64,000 nt of DNA from Lytechinus pictus (GCF_037042905.1 NW_026974141.1:2641001-2705000); one strand, 5' to 3'. Positions 47,001 to 59,769 are shown, counted from the stretch's first letter. Numbers and translations: made by a program. The notes: generated by a model from the letters alone, not told the origin.

Positions 47001-48783
47001 TGACACAGGCCCCTGCTTTTTGGGTTTATACATAAGTTAGATATTGTATTTTGAATTTAGTAAATTTTTAATTTATTAACAAACTTCATTCATATGGCAT
47101 GAATATTTTGTTTTAAACGATATACAATGATAACATAAACAAAAACATTCATAACTGTATGTCGTATAAATCAGTAATACATCAATACATAGATTTCCAA
47201 TTATTATAAATATATACATCTATATATACAAAGAGAAATGACGAATTGAGATTTAACAAAAAGAAGGTGTAGCATAATGCAATATACATAAGTTATCTAA
47301 TTATCGAATACAAATCAGGAAGTAAATAAATTTATAACGTGAGAGATATATCCTTGGTAATGGTGGCTTTGGTGGATTTTAGATAGCTTGAATGAAATTT
47401 AAAAAGAAAAATGTACTTGATGTTAAAACTCACCCCTTTTGTATATTGTATTCATATTCATTGTTTTGAACTAAAATTGATTTCGTATGCTTCACATGAA
47501 AAATAGATGAAATGTCAATTGGAAGAAAAGTAAATTTTTACTTGAATCACCACTCTGGGACCAACTGAACAAAAGTTACTATCAATGTATCTTGCTATCC
47601 AACGGTTACTTCCCTGAAATCCTCTATTCTGATTGGCTATTGGGCATTGTTACCATGGTAGTTACCAATGGAAGACAAGGTTACAATTAAAGTAACTTTT
47701 TATGCAACAGGCCCTTGTATAAATATCCAGTGCTGTGAAAGATTTCACCCCATTTCAACTTTTCACTCTCAACCATTTCTTTCTTACTTTCCGATTTCAA
47801 TCTTATTCATTCCACCGTCAAACAATACTTTTGACAGTCAATTATTTCTACTTATTATTAAAAAACTATTTTTAGTATACATTTAGTACACAATACAGAA
47901 AATATGTGGTATACCTCCCATTCCATAATAGCAATTTTCTCTCTTATTTCTGTTTATGGTAACTCCCGTAAGAACTAGGCAGAAGAGCTTATTGCTGGTA
48001 AACGCCACATTTCAAATTCTGCTTTCGAAAAAAAAAATTAACAAGTTAACAAGTTAATCCTCTTAAGGCTAATACCTCGGTCACATTTGCTCTACGGCGG
48101 TCGTATCGAAAACAGCCGTTTAATTCATTTTTATTCAAATCCCACTATTATGTAGCTGGTACAAAACATTTTAAATCGGCTGTTTTCGACTTGCCGTTCG
48201 GCCGCCGTAGAGCAAATGTGACCGAGGTATTATCAATAACCATGATTGGTTTGTGTTAAACAAAATGTAATCTGATTTTTTTTTTAATCGATTGAAAAAA
48301 AGATAAAAGAAAATGATCTCACCTGCCCCATATTCCATAGCCCTCGTAGGCGAGGGCTGGGTAGGGATATCGATGGATTTCTGTTCTGTATTTAGAAAAT
48401 CTATGTCGTAAGATAATCCAACTCTTCGATAGCAATGTCCCTGAGAAAGCCGACAGAAGCAAGGCAACAATGGCCACCATAAGACCCCATACACCTAATA
48501 TGGAAAATAAAAGAAAATGTATTGATTTAACAGGGGAGTGGAAGCTGTAAGGGCTGGGGGCTCATTCCACCCACGCCACTCCTTTTTTTTCAAAAGCAAG
48601 ATCGGAATTCAAAGAAAACATAATTTCTTTTGTTATTTTTTTAAAATTTCAATGCATGTTACCCCCCCCCCCCCCACCACCACCACCACTTTCAAAATCA
48701 TTTCAATGCCCCTGCTCAGTATCGTCAAAGAAAGCTTGGTGCTACTTCTACTAGTATTAGTACTACTACTATTACCACTACTA

Positions 48784-48817
<34 letters not shown>

Positions 48818-48940
48818 AACTGCTGCTGCTACTACTACTACTACTACTACTTCTACTACTACTACTACTATTACTACTACTACCAATCCTACTAATGCTT
48901 CTACTGCTACTACTTCTACTATTACGACTACTACTCCTAT

Positions 48941-48983
<43 letters not shown>

Positions 48984-49211
48984 GCTACTACTACTACTGC
49001 TTCTACTGCTGCTACTACTACAGCTGCTGCTGCTACTACTACTTCTACTTCTACTACTGATACTACTACTTCTACTGCTACTACTATTACTACTATATCT
49101 ATACTGCTACTATACTACTTCTATTACTGCTACTACTACTACTACTTCTGCGCTGCTACTATACTACTTCTACGAATACTTCTACTACCTTTACTACCAA
49201 TCCTACTAATG

Positions 49212-49275
<64 letters not shown>

Positions 49276-52195
49276 TATTTCTACTACTTCTACTACTAAT
49301 ACTACTACTTTTACTGCTATTACTATTACTAACAATACTATTACTACTACAACTATACTGCTACTGCTACTGCTACTGCTGCTACTACTGCTCCAAATTA
49401 ATAATAATAATGATAATAATAATGATATCATTATTATTTATTTTGTTAGTATTATTATTATAACTATATAGAACATTAATTTTGTATAGCGCTTAATACA
49501 ATGTTTCTAAGCGCTGCATGCTATTACCCCGACACGGCTACCCTAATGAGCTCGAGCACTCAGGGAATTCCTTCCTACCAAGTACCCATTTACTACAAAT
49601 GGGTGGGGAGTGGCAAATGTAGATAATTGCAATGGCGTCCAATTTTTTGAAGACCAAGAAAAAAAAAGGAAAGAGAGAAGGGTGAAATAATTTCTGAATA
49701 TTATGTCCAAATCTATTACAAAATTTGATTTTTTTAATATTTAAAATGTCAAGTTTTTCCTCGCTCGCTCACAATTATATATATATATATATATATGTAT
49801 AATTTTTTGCTCCTTTCACCACAGCCTTTTTTGTGTGTCGGTTAGGGGTTTTGTTAAATTATTTGTACGAAAATTCAAACTTAACTAAAAAAAAAAAAAT
49901 GACGGCGGCCATTTTGGATTTTATGGTTTTACAGCAAATTATTCGAGACAGACCTCTTCAGTATTGCTCTTTATGTTATTCTTTAAACGTGAAAATAAGC
50001 ATGGTCTACGTAGTTTGTTAAGATGGTCGAATGAAACCCTTATTTTCTGATTTGGCCCCCAACTTAGAATGAGTTATGGGACCTCTTTCGGAGAAAAATT
50101 AGTGTGTTATTAAAAGTGTTAAGCCGTATTTCGTCTAAAAAGCGGCATCAATATTCAAGTGTTTGAATAAAAATAGGCTTCATTTGCTATGTAGTATTGC
50201 ACCTATTTATAGCTGCCCCAAGCACTCTCATCGATACAAAGGAATGGCAAAAAGAAGCTGCTGAAAACTGCTTATCTAATAAAAGAGAGCCAATGGAGTA
50301 AATTAGAAAGTAAAAAGGGGCCTAAGCTTTCGATCCTAGCAGAATCTTCGTCGGAGGCAAAATGACAGCCCCTTTTGACTTTCTAATACAAAGGAATGCA
50401 TGGAAGCATTTTATTACCCAAATCACAATAATACATGTCCCATAATGTGATCTAACAAATGCTGATCTAGATTAATTACTCCCGTGATGCAGATTGTGGG
50501 ACTAAATATTGGTTGATAAATATATCATTTTTGAGAACTACGCTCCTTTAGATAACTACGAATTTATTTGTACGTCATTTTACTGTAAAACCGATTGTGA
50601 TATGATTTCCTTTTCAAAGAGATTTAGATTTCTACGATATTTAAAACAAAAATAATCATGTAACCATAAAAAAAGCGAAATACAACGACTCCGAATATTA
50701 AGTCTACTTGATGGACTTTTCGTTTGAAAAAGATCAAATTAACAATAATAAAATGTATGAATATTCCTCAAAATTATTGAGATTACATGTTTTTATCCAT
50801 TGACCAAAATAATATTTGTCATTCCTGCCCAAATTTTTGTCACAGACACTATTTCTTTATTTCTTTCCTGCCCCTAAAATAAGTGGTTATAATTTATGAC
50901 CCAGTCCCGGATTCCAGGATAATTTACCACATAGAGGGGACACTTATTATCGGTTCAAAACTTTGTCAAGCAAAAAAGGGGGGTCTAGAGGGAAAGCCCC
51001 CCCCCCCCCCCCCCCACCTAGATATCGCCCGCGTCAGCTCAACTGGAGCCCGTTTCATTAAGAGATGCAACTGCCATTATGGCAACTACCATGGTAACCT
51101 TGATTTTGATTGGCTGCTGAGCCCTGTTGCCATGGTATTTGCCGTAATGGCAATATGAAAATAGCCCCAGATGTGACAGGATCGGTAAAACGATGCGCTA
51201 TCATGAGTTTACTGCAGTCAAGACCATTGACGCAAGTTGAGTCTCGCCTTGAACGATTTTTTTTTCAAATTTATCTTCTTTTTTTTTAAATGAGGTAAGA
51301 CTCTGAAAAAATACACGTCCAAGGTTTGTTATCTGATTTAAAGCCTCCAAAGCAGAGTTACCCCTTATCGTTAGTGGGGGGGGGGGGGGATACGCATGCC
51401 GCCCCCGATAATACCATATAATACCTACCAGTCCGTGAAATAGCACCAGGAAGTATCTGGATCCCTAAACCGGCAATCTTTCCACTGATGAGGGCTGTTG
51501 CACTCATGATCGAAAGACCGCCATGGCTGAATTGCTGGAGAGAAACAGAAAGACAGAGTGGGAGAGAGAGAAAGGGGGGCGGGCGGAAATGGGGAATGGA
51601 TAGATAGAGGAGCAGGGAGAGAGATGGGTGGGAGGGAGGGAAGAGAAGACGAGAGAGGGGATAAAGGGAATAAAAGATTAGAGAGGGAGACAGACAGGCA
51701 TTGAGAGAAAGAGGATAGGAGTGATGGGGTTAATGGGTGGGGGAGAGAGGATGAGAAAGTGGTGGGAGAGACAGGGGAAGGAGATAGAGAATGGAGGGAG
51801 AGAAATTGAGAAAAAGGGATGGAGATCGGAGTTAGGGGGAGACAGAGGGGGTTGCTTTTGAAGTTGAGATAATTTATTTTAATTTGATTTGATTTGATAG
51901 CATTTATTCCATTCATCATAAAAACAAATACAAGGCACATACAAAGTTTACATAAATTACATGGGAAAATTGCAGATATTACAATGATAAAATCTGGGAA
52001 ACAGTTAAATAAAGTACATGATTTATAAATGAATGAGGAGGCAACTAGAAAGGGAAAGCCTTATTAGCGCTGCCACCTTTACAAAATCTGGAAACTGAAT
52101 ATATATATATGATATTGTAAAATACATGATGTAATAAATACTGAATACCAGACATAAACATTAAACATAAAAGGGGGGGAAAGAAGAAGAAGAAG

Positions 52196-52230
<35 letters not shown>

Positions 52231-55200
52231 CATACATTATTTGAATATTTACTGAGAAGTTGTGTTTTATATCTCCTTTTAAAAACATTTAATGATGGAC
52301 TAGATTTAACAGAAAATGGTAACTTGTTCCAGATAACGGGTCCTTTGTAAAAAATACAATTCTTTGCTAAAGAGGTGCGTATTTTGGGTATGTGGAAGTC
52401 TGCAGATCCTCGCGTATGATAAGAATGAAAATCGGCATTGTAACAAAATATTTCAGAGATATTGTTTGGAATATAGCTTTTGTAACATAAATACATAAAA
52501 ATTGCAATTTCATAATCAGAGAAATCATAAACATTCAACAAATTTAACTGACTAAACGGCGGCTTGGTATGGGCAAGAAAATTGGCATGTGTGATGATTC
52601 TCACTGCTCTTTTTTGTAGCCGGTATAAACGTTGCATTGAGTATGAAGTACAAGAACTCCAGGCAATGTTACAATATCGAAAATACGGTGAAATAATGGA
52701 ATTATAAATCATTTTGAGAATCTTTTTTGGAAAAAACTTTAACTTGTTTAGGATACCTATACTTTTCGAAATTTTCATGCAGATGACATCAATGTGTTCA
52801 TTAAATGATAACCTACTATCAATAGTCACACCCAGAAATTTTAAAGAAGTACATCTATTAATAATGTTATCATTCATAGAAACAACTATATTATTATAAT
52901 CAATTATCTTGTTAGAAAAAATCATGTAATGAGTTTTATTAGTGTTTAAAACCAATCTATTGGACATCAGCCATGAATTTATTTTGTTGATTTCGTTATT
53001 AAAATTGAGAATCAGATTTGCGATATTATAATCACTCAAGAACACACTGGTGTCATCTGCAAATAGTATATATTGAAGAATGCGAGATGAATTACAAATG
53101 TCATTCATATAAATTAAAAACAAAAGCGGGCCAAGTATGGATCCCTGGGGTACTCCACATCCAATGACCTGTAAATCAGACTTGTGATTGTTAACTAAGA
53201 CATATTGCATACGATTTGACAAATAACTTTTAAAAAGATCTAAAAGAACACCTCGTATACCATAATTATTTAATTTATATAAAAGAATTGAATGATCTAA
53301 AGTATCAAAAGCTTTGCTTAAATCAAGAAATAATCCAATAAGTATTTTCTTGTTATCTAGTGATTTACAAACTTTACAAACAAAATCAACTAAAGCAGAA
53401 GATGTGGAGTACCCAGGACGAAAACCGTATTGACTATTAGATAAAATATTGTACTGAACAAGGAATTTAAACAATCGATTATAAATACACTTTTCAAATA
53501 TTTTGGAAAATACAGGTAACACAGAAATTGGTCGATAATTATTAGAACTTGCATGAGAACCGCCTTTAAATAAGGGTATAACTTTGGCAATTTTTAAGTT
53601 ATCAGGAAAAATTCCTGTCAACATCGAACAATTGAAAATATCGCTTAACGGAAAACAAATAATATGAATAACTCTTTTAACAATAGAAATATCAATATCA
53701 TCAAAGCCAGTACTTGATCGATTTTTAAGATTACAAACAATATTGATTATTTCTTTTGGAGTAATGGGCATAAACAAGGCAGATTGGTCATTTCTATCTA
53801 AATATTGCACAAAATTACATGTGAAATCAGAAGTAATATTTTGCGTTAAAGAAGGTCCAATATTGATAAAATATTTGTTTAATTCATTAGCGATTTCATT
53901 ATTTTCTTTAAATGATCGATCACCTACAATCAGTTCATCAATGAAGGTGTTTTTTGAAAAATTTCCCATGGATTATGTCGGTCAAAGCAATATGTATCAC
54001 ATAAAATAACTCAAACAGAATAAGTTATATTTTATACTTAGAAGACAGAAATATCTGACATTTTTCATATTAAAAGGGGAAAATGTAATCGTTTGAGTAT
54101 TGTCCCCAAAATTTACACACTTTAATGGAAGAGCTATATTAAATATACCAATGAATAATTCAACAAATACAGAATTCCCAAATTTACATAACCTTGAACA
54201 TATCGTGACATCAGTTAACTTGTTTACAATTTTTTTTTGGGGGGTGCAGCAACCAAATATGGTTCTAAAATGTTCGCATTAAAACAATTCAAGCAGAAAA
54301 ACGTGACTTGGTTAATCCAAATTACGTGCTCTTTTGTAAATTTGTAAAGCAACCATAACCTTGTACATACCGTGACAACATTTAACTTGTTTACTATCTA
54401 TTTTTTACGGGGGGTGTAGCAACCGAATCTGGTTCTAAAATGTTCTCATTAAAACAATTCAAGCAGAAAAAATGTTTGGTTACTCCAAATTACGTGTTTT
54501 TTGTAATTTTTCAAAGCAACCACCTGGGGCCTGTTGCATAAAACTTTTTACCTGAGAAAACTCTGGTAAAAACTGAAAATTAAGGTTAGTCTGATTTCTG
54601 CCATTGACTTTAACACAGGGCAAAAACTCCGGTAAAAACAACCTGAGTCTTCTCAGGTAAAAAGTTTTATGCAATGGACCCCTTGACAAGTTGCCAAGTT
54701 AAACCGAACCACGTCGACTCCCTTCTTTTGGTGGGCTGAAAGGCGTATCATTTATGGGCCACTAAATTATGATTTCTTTTCTCCCCAAACATTAAGAGTA
54801 TTCATATTGTAATGAATGGCGGAACAATAGTTCTGAAATGCTCTGAAAGTACATTCACTTCTCCATAGCAGCGTGAAATATACATTGTTCTAAACTAGCG
54901 GAGAAATAAACGAGTTTTGGAAGTTAACAGGGGCTAACAGGACCCATCAATCGAAGTGAATAAGCAATAATAATCGCCATTTAAATATTTAAACGACAAA
55001 CAAATATTTTGTTAAGTTATCATAAAGGTATAGTGATTTTTCTACACATTTAAACTGTTGGGCAGCATACTGTCCACTGTGTTGGGTAATGTATGTTGGT
55101 AAAAATATTTATAATTATATATGTATTATCCAATTGAGCAAATTTATTACCAAATTATTAGTTTTTATTACCCAATTTGGGCAGGTTTTTAACCAATAGT

Positions 55201-57836
55201 CGTGTGGACAGTATATTGCCCAGGGTCGGATACAAGTTGGCCATTTTTTGCCCAACTGTTTTAAGAATGTATACTCTAAAAGAAAACAAAAGTAGCAAAC
55301 CAAACAATAACAACATATATAATACACTGACAAAAACTAGTGGTGAATCATCCTACACGTTTAGGAAGCTCAAAATTAGTGAGCGAGTTTAATACTATTT
55401 TTTAAAGTCATTTATTTCATAATAAAATAAAGAAGGTATAATTTACCCAATCCTTTTGGCAGAGATGATGGGACGAACTCCCTTTCACCGCATATAGACA
55501 GGTTCATACACTGTAAAAAAACTGTGGTGTTAAAACTGACACCAGTTGGTGTTAATAGAGGACCACACCCTGAGGTGTTAAAATTACACCATAGAGATTG
55601 AACATAACACCAAAGAGTGTAAATATAACAACCAAACGTGTTGTAATAACACCTATAGGTGTTAAACTAACACTGTCAATTTAACACCGGTGTTAAATAA
55701 CTGGTGTGGTCCTCTATGTACACAGGTTAACACCACAGTTTTTGCTGTGCAGGTTCATATGATGCAAATATTTCAAAAGAACATACACGGCTATATAAGT
55801 ACAATGATAATTTTTTTTATTTGGAGTAAAATTCTATTATGAATGGATTAAAATTCCAAAGATATTCTGGATCTTATCACGATCCAGACGTAGTCTGCAT
55901 TCACAGACCCTGATTGAAACTTTGATCAACAAGTGTGTCTACACGCAAAGACTAGCACATACAAAACTTGCTGTTTTGAGGGCCTTCAGTACACAAGGCA
56001 TGAGTAGGCTGCAATTCAGACCCTTAAAGGGATGGTACAGGCTGGAGATATTTATATCTCAATAAATAGAGTAAATTTCACAGAGCAAAATGCTGAACAT
56101 TTGATCAAAATCGGGTAACAAATAACGAAGCTATTGAATTTTTTTAAGATTTGCATTATTCTGGTGAAACAGTTCTAGGCATGTCTTTATGAATATTCAT
56201 TAGGTGGCCTGATGATGTCATATCCCCACTTGTTCTTTTGTATTTTATTATACGAAATTAGGTTTATTCAAAATTTTCATACGAAGAACTAAAGTATCTT
56301 ACTAAACAAGAATGCAAGCTGAACTTTTTGTTATATTGCTTTGAAAAGGGGACATAATATTAGTCTATGTCGGCACTATTGTGATTAATCGGTGAGGACG
56401 TTAAATGGAGGCCCCGTGTAGAGGAGAGTCACCACCTTTGCACGTTAAGAACCCACTGCACTATTCGTATAAGAGTAGGGGGAAACCCCGGTGTAGTGGT
56501 CCACCTGCATTCCCCCCAATCAGTTATATCGGGAGGAGAGACCTGCGGGTCACAGTGATTCAGTTCGCTTTTCGCCTCCCAGGCACAGGTGACGCCAAAA
56601 CAAATAATAATAATAATAAGAAGAAGAAGAATAAAAGGAAAATGTTACCAGAAAATTAATGGAATGATAATAATTTAAAAAAATTATTTATCATTCGATT
56701 ACACTATAATATTTATGACACACATACACACAAAGATTTTTTTTAATGAATTTATGGAGGAGGGGGGAGGGCAAGCCCCCAAACCCCTATAACCGGAAAA
56801 CACTTCTGTTCTTTGCGAGAATATATTATATTTTCTTTACAATAAAACGGTGTATACATCTATTACGTATTCCATTTCCCCATTTTCTAAAAGGAATGTT
56901 ACCAGGAAAATAAGGGAATGATAATAATAAAAAAGTTATTTACTATTCGATTACACTATGATATTTATGACACACATACACACAAAGAATTTTTTTTTGA
57001 TGAATTTATGGAGGAGGGGGGAGGACAAGCCCCCAAACCCCTGCAACCAGAAAACACTCCTGTTCTTTTCGTGAATATATTCTATTTTCCAAAACATATT
57101 TATATTACATATTCAAGCATTCTGTTTTCAATGCTGTTTTTTTTTAACCATTGATCAGTGTAATTGTTTAGCTAATATTCTCGGTAGTCCAGATCATGAA
57201 AAAACAGTTTTTAAAATGTAATGTTTGAGTACATTGCAATGTTTAAGACCATTTGATAAGTCGTTGATATTCATGGATTTTCTTGCTTATGAACCTATAT
57301 TTAGGAGGACACTAATATGACGAAGATTAGTGAAGTATTTATAAGACAAACAACCAGCTACTTAAAATACCAAATTCATTATTATTTTAATGCACTTTCT
57401 TTATCGATCTTTGGGCTTTGAAACATCCATACAAAGTGCTCATTTTTTTTCAACGAGTACTAGTAGTCAAATTCATACAAGCTAGTTGGTTACTTAGTGT
57501 ATATAGTCGTGTAACAAGATCAATATTGATTTCAAGTCAGATAAAAATTTCTTGAAATTCAAATTCTGCCATGATTTGGTAGTCAAAGTTTTCCATTTTC
57601 TTTTCTAAATTTGCAAAGTTGAGTAAAGTCTTAAAGCTAGTACACAATAGAATAGAGCATCCAGTTATAGTTGATATTATCAGTAGAAATATTACAAATA
57701 TTATGAAAGAATATTGAGGAAAACTTACCGATGAGTGTGATGTGTTTTCGATATGTTCATTTTCTTTTGAATCTTCACCTCCATATGATTTCCTTTTTTC
57801 AAGAATTAGAGGGTAATCCGATTTGTCACTTGCCAT
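41005..57836 (-). CDS. AAAP-family amino acid transporter (Aa_trans), complete, 8 coding exons
   Basis: Exons, high to low: 57729-57836, 51429-51534, 48323-48494, 46580-46768, 45652-45896, 43174-43392, 41651-41849, 41005-41173. The total is 1407 nt, 468 residues, with all phases consistent. The N-terminus is hydrophilic and acidic (about 36 residues, start MASDKSDYPL). The first membrane helix region is GGLSIMSATALISGKIAG, followed by VWGLMVAIVALLLSAFSGTL, TPKDFWFAGYFAVITATTAG, FAYAGQSVYPTVQHDM, AIIYFPVTVTCLLIYG and FPHFTTFLPLVGGPLVAVVN. The FAYAGQSVYPTVQHDM and TPKDFW blocks are characteristic of the amino acid/auxin permease superfamily (SLC32/36/38 relatives), secondary transporters of neutral or small amino acids at plasma or lysosomal membranes. 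Substrate cannot be read from sequence. An acceptor-like site just upstream of the ATG (exon could start at 57858) suggests an additional 5' non-coding exon. Intron 1 carries a LINE, intron 2 a large (CTA)n tract, and intron 5 a donor-derived satellite. Confidence 0.93.
42346..43150. mobile_element. Tc1/mariner-type MITE with long inverted repeats
   Basis: The ends CAGTGCGTCCCACAAAAAAC and GTTTTTTGTGGGACGCACTG are flanked by TA on both sides, the Tc1/mariner target. The inverted arms run on for about 200 bp or more (CATTTGTCT, TTTTTGCTCA, TTGAAGA). 805 bp, no transposase ORF. In transporter intron 6. Confidence 0.88.
43865..44435. repeat. Duplicated about 287-bp segment with TG-rich half
   Basis: TGTATGTTGTCTTCGGTAGA occurs at about 43864 and 44150, each followed by similar sequence and a GTGTGTGTGATGGTATG-type tract. 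In transporter intron 5. Confidence 0.85.
44842..45663 (-). repeat. Six-unit, about 138-bp satellite containing the transporter exon 5 donor
   Basis: Units start near 44842, 44981, 45117, 45260, 45397 and 45537. Each holds TTTCAGATGTTTATTATTT, AAGTGCATTGAAATGTTAA and, at its right end, GCGTACCTGCGTAACCAA. In the right-most unit that last segment is the genuine exon 5 donor (45652/45651) with the final exon bases. The others (for example at 45519-45520, 45379-45380, 45242-45243, 45099-45100, 44963-44964) are donor copies within the intron. Confidence 0.9.
46337..46515. mobile_element. Small MITE with GGCGGCGGAAGC ends
   Basis: Left TAGGCGGCGGAAGC followed by a G run; right TGGCTTCCGCCGCC. Internal direct repeat TTGTTGATAACC / GTGGTTGATAACC. 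In transporter intron 4, about 65 bp below exon 4. Confidence 0.7.
48071..48231. mobile_element. 161-bp MITE with AATACCTCGGTCACATTTGC ends
   Basis: Near-perfect inverted ends (AATACCTCGGTCACATTTGC and GCAAATGTGACCGAGGTATT) continue into GAAAACAGCCG/CGGCTGTTTTC. A diverged relative is at 26685-26825 next to MTCH2 exon 5. In transporter intron 3. Confidence 0.88.
48737..49399. repeat. Long (CTA)n / (CTG)n microsatellite
   Basis: About 660 bp of CTA with CTG and CTT variants, in transporter intron 2. Apparent long poly-Leu/poly-Val frames are artefacts. Confidence 0.97.
49467..49620. mobile_element. SINE body fragment
   Basis: TTTTGTATAGCGCTTAATAC through CTACCAAGTACCCATTTAC, matching the body of the SINE at 9289-9562 without its tRNA head. 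Confidence 0.65.
51540..51855. repeat. Purine-rich (GA/GGGA)n tract
   Basis: About 310 bp of almost pure A/G on the plus strand, between transporter exon 2 and the LINE tail. On the transcribed strand it is a very long polypyrimidine stretch directly before the exon 2 acceptor (51535). Confidence 0.85.
51878..53990 (-). mobile_element. 5'-truncated non-LTR retrotransposon (CR1/L2/Daphne-like)
   Basis: An open frame of 579 codons (53969 down to 52230) encodes reverse transcriptase with motif A FLDLSKAFDTLDH (residues about 214-226), motif B GVPQGSILGPLLF (272-284) and catalytic FADD (303-306). A C-terminal region typical of Jockey-superclade elements follows (KRAVRIITHANFLAHTKPPF, GPVIWNKLPFSVK). 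The endonuclease half is missing. After the stop come a long T run (52195-52224), a non-coding 3' region and a terminal GGAATAAATGCTATCAAATC-type tail near 51878. It lies in transporter intron 1 on the same strand. The reading frame has no stop, so the insertion is probably fairly young. Family is clear; the exact clade is inferred. Confidence 0.9.
54100..54500. repeat. Two-copy tandem duplication, about 178 bp
   Basis: GGGGGGTGCAGCAACC (54238) and GGGGGGTGTAGCAACC (54410) head similar segments including GGTTCTAAAATGTTC and TTAAAACAATTCAAGCAGAA. Confidence 0.85.
54530..54683. mobile_element. Second copy of the GCATAAAAC MITE
   Basis: Ends GGCCTGTTGCATAAAACTTT and AAAGTTTTATGCAATGGACC, with the same internal ACCTGAGAAAACTC core as 9564-9718. 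It lies upstream of the LINE in transporter intron 1. Confidence 0.8.
55080..55265. mobile_element. MITE with CATACTGTCCA / TGGACAGTAT motifs
   Basis: GGGCAGCATACTGTCCACTG at the left and TGTGGACAGTATATTGCCC near the right; inner TTACCCAATTTGGGCAG. A related sequence occupies 63740-63985. Confidence 0.6.
55509..55753. mobile_element. MITE built of GTGTTA/TAACAC motifs
   Basis: Ends ACTGTAAAAAAACTGTGGTG and CACCACAGTTTTTGCTGTGC. Inner arms AGAGGACCACACC and GGTGTGGTCCTCTATG are inverted, and TAACACC/GGTGTTA recurs about ten times. Confidence 0.8.
56640..57150. repeat. Two-copy tandem duplication, about 254 bp
   Basis: AATGTTACCAG ... GGAATGATAATAA ... TTTATGGAGGAGGGGGGAGG ... CAAGCCCCCAAACCCC occurs at about 56640 and 56894. 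In transporter intron 1. Confidence 0.9.
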
Positions 57837-58549
57837 GATTGTCGATGGAAGCGATAATCTGTAGTGATCAAAAGGCAAGAATTTAAATAATAAAAAGAGG
57901 GTTTCTCATACATAATTTCATGCAACAATTCATTTCAATTCAATTTATTCTTTTCGGCATCCTCGATAAAACAGTCGGGAGACTGATACAAACAGAGATA
58001 ACAAAGTAAATATTAAAAAAAAATCATAATTTAAAGTGAAACATGCCTCTGGGAGAGGGGGAGCTAAGATTTTATTTCAGGGGGACAGGGGGAATTATTC
58101 AGCATAGATATCAGGTTGAAAAGCCCCCCCCCCCTCCCCCCAATAAAAAAAGGGGGAAGGATATTGCTCCCAAATAACAGATCTGGGAGAAATAATACTT
58201 TTTTTCATGCTTGTCATTTTTTATCTGAAGAAAACACAGCACCCCCTATGTAAAAATCATTCAGATGGTCCTGATGTGAAATAGTGAAATTAATAATAAT
58301 GATAACAGTGAATTATTGAATATATGCAGTTTGCACTTACAGAGTATAAATTAAATACATTTAGATGAGAACACGTTACAAAATAGATTACGACGAAATT
58401 TATTGAAAATGTGGTATATGGTGGTTATAAAGGTATATACATTGACTGTATATACATAATAAACTACTAACAACAAAACATCGAGAGTGGATTAATGGTA
58501 AACTAAACACTGTTAAAATGCTATTGAATCAAGATGAAATAATAATAGT

Positions 58550-58740
58550 CAGTTCTTGTATAGCGCATAACACATTATGCATAAAGTCTCATGCGCTTCC
58601 AAAGGACTTGGATAATTATCACCCCGGCTGTTGCTCAAGCAGCTAGCTTCTAGCGCTCGGCATTTCAAGGAATAAATAATCCTGCCAGGTACCCATTCAC
58701 CTCACCTGGGTTGAGTGCAGCACAATGTGGATGAATAAAA
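58550..58740. mobile_element. SINE body fragment
   Basis: CTTGTATAGCGCATAACACA through CCTGCCAGGTACCCATTCAC and CTCACCTGGGTTGAGTGCAG, matching the body of the SINE at 9289-9562. Confidence 0.65.
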
Positions 58741-59097
58741 TTGAAAGGCTTATGTACAGTTTTTAAATCTAAACATGGATGTACAAGTCTGAATATTTAC
58801 AGGGAGTCCATTAGACAAACCAAACTGGCTCCAACAGAATTATGAAAATAACTTTTGTTTACATTAGAATAACTCAAATAAACATTTATTTCCACATTCC
58901 TCCGCTATAATAGAGCATTGTAGTGAATGAGCTATTCCTGTTTTCAATTACTATACGTGATGTGATTGGTAGTAAAATAAGAGCACGTAATAGTAATGCC
59001 AGCCACACATCAGGTGCACCGCGGTGAAACCATGGACCTAGTAGGTCCATGGTGAAACTGACTGAAGACCGATCTAAGCTATTTTCAATTATCATCG

Positions 59098-59325
59098 TTC
59101 GGTTTAAAGTCGGTTTCGGTTACAGTCACATCAACAAAACCGACTCCAAACCGATCAAATCTATTACGTTATTACCAGTGACATAATCATAGGTCGGTTT
59201 GGGGTCGGTTTCGGTTACAGTCACACAGTCACACCAAATGGAACCGACTCCAGACCGATCAAATCTAATACGTTATTTCCAATGACATTTCATCGGTCGG
59301 TTTGAAATCGGTTTCATTGGTGTGA
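59098..59325. repeat. Direct and inverted repeats of TCGGTTTCGGTTACAGTCAC
   Basis: GTCGGTTTCGGTTACAGTCA occurs at about 59111 and 59207, with complements ACCGACTCCAAACCGATC and ACCGACTCCAGACCGATC, and a third diverged copy near 59295. Looks like overlapping copies of one inverted-repeat element. Confidence 0.75.
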
Positions 59326-59769
59326 CTGTAAGCATAAGCTTTTAAATCGGTTAGAATAATGGAAAGTACAATTTGCTTATGTAAAGGAAAACCCATTGAT
59401 GTCATGGCCGTACACAGGGGGGGGGGGGCAATTGCCCTCCGCCAGGTATTTTGAAAACTAACATTTTATCTTAACTGAAGATTTTCACAAGACTACCAAA
59501 AGTGTGCACGAACTCCTTCAATTTCACTTTTAATTTAAAAATGAAAAAGCATCCCAATGACAAACTTGATCCAGGCCCTGGGAACGATTTTGGTTCACAT
59601 AGGGTGCTGGTAGATATGTGAAAAGCAAAAAAAAAGAATTAAAAGGGGTTTCACAATTTTGCTATTTTCATACCTACCTGCAGATTTCCAGAAGGTGATG
59701 TATACGGAGAAAAACACAGGCAGCACCCCCCCCCCCCCCAGCAGAACCTCCTACTTCCAGAACCATGAC

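Noticed and set aside
48538-49463. Poly-Leu frames of 223 and 84 codons
   Set aside because: Translations of (CTA)n/(CTG)n within transporter intron 2.
57837-57878. Upstream in-frame ATG of the transporter (MPFDHYRL)
   Set aside because: A CACTACAG acceptor lies between it and the ATG at 57836, so the upstream bases are probably intron or non-coding exon.
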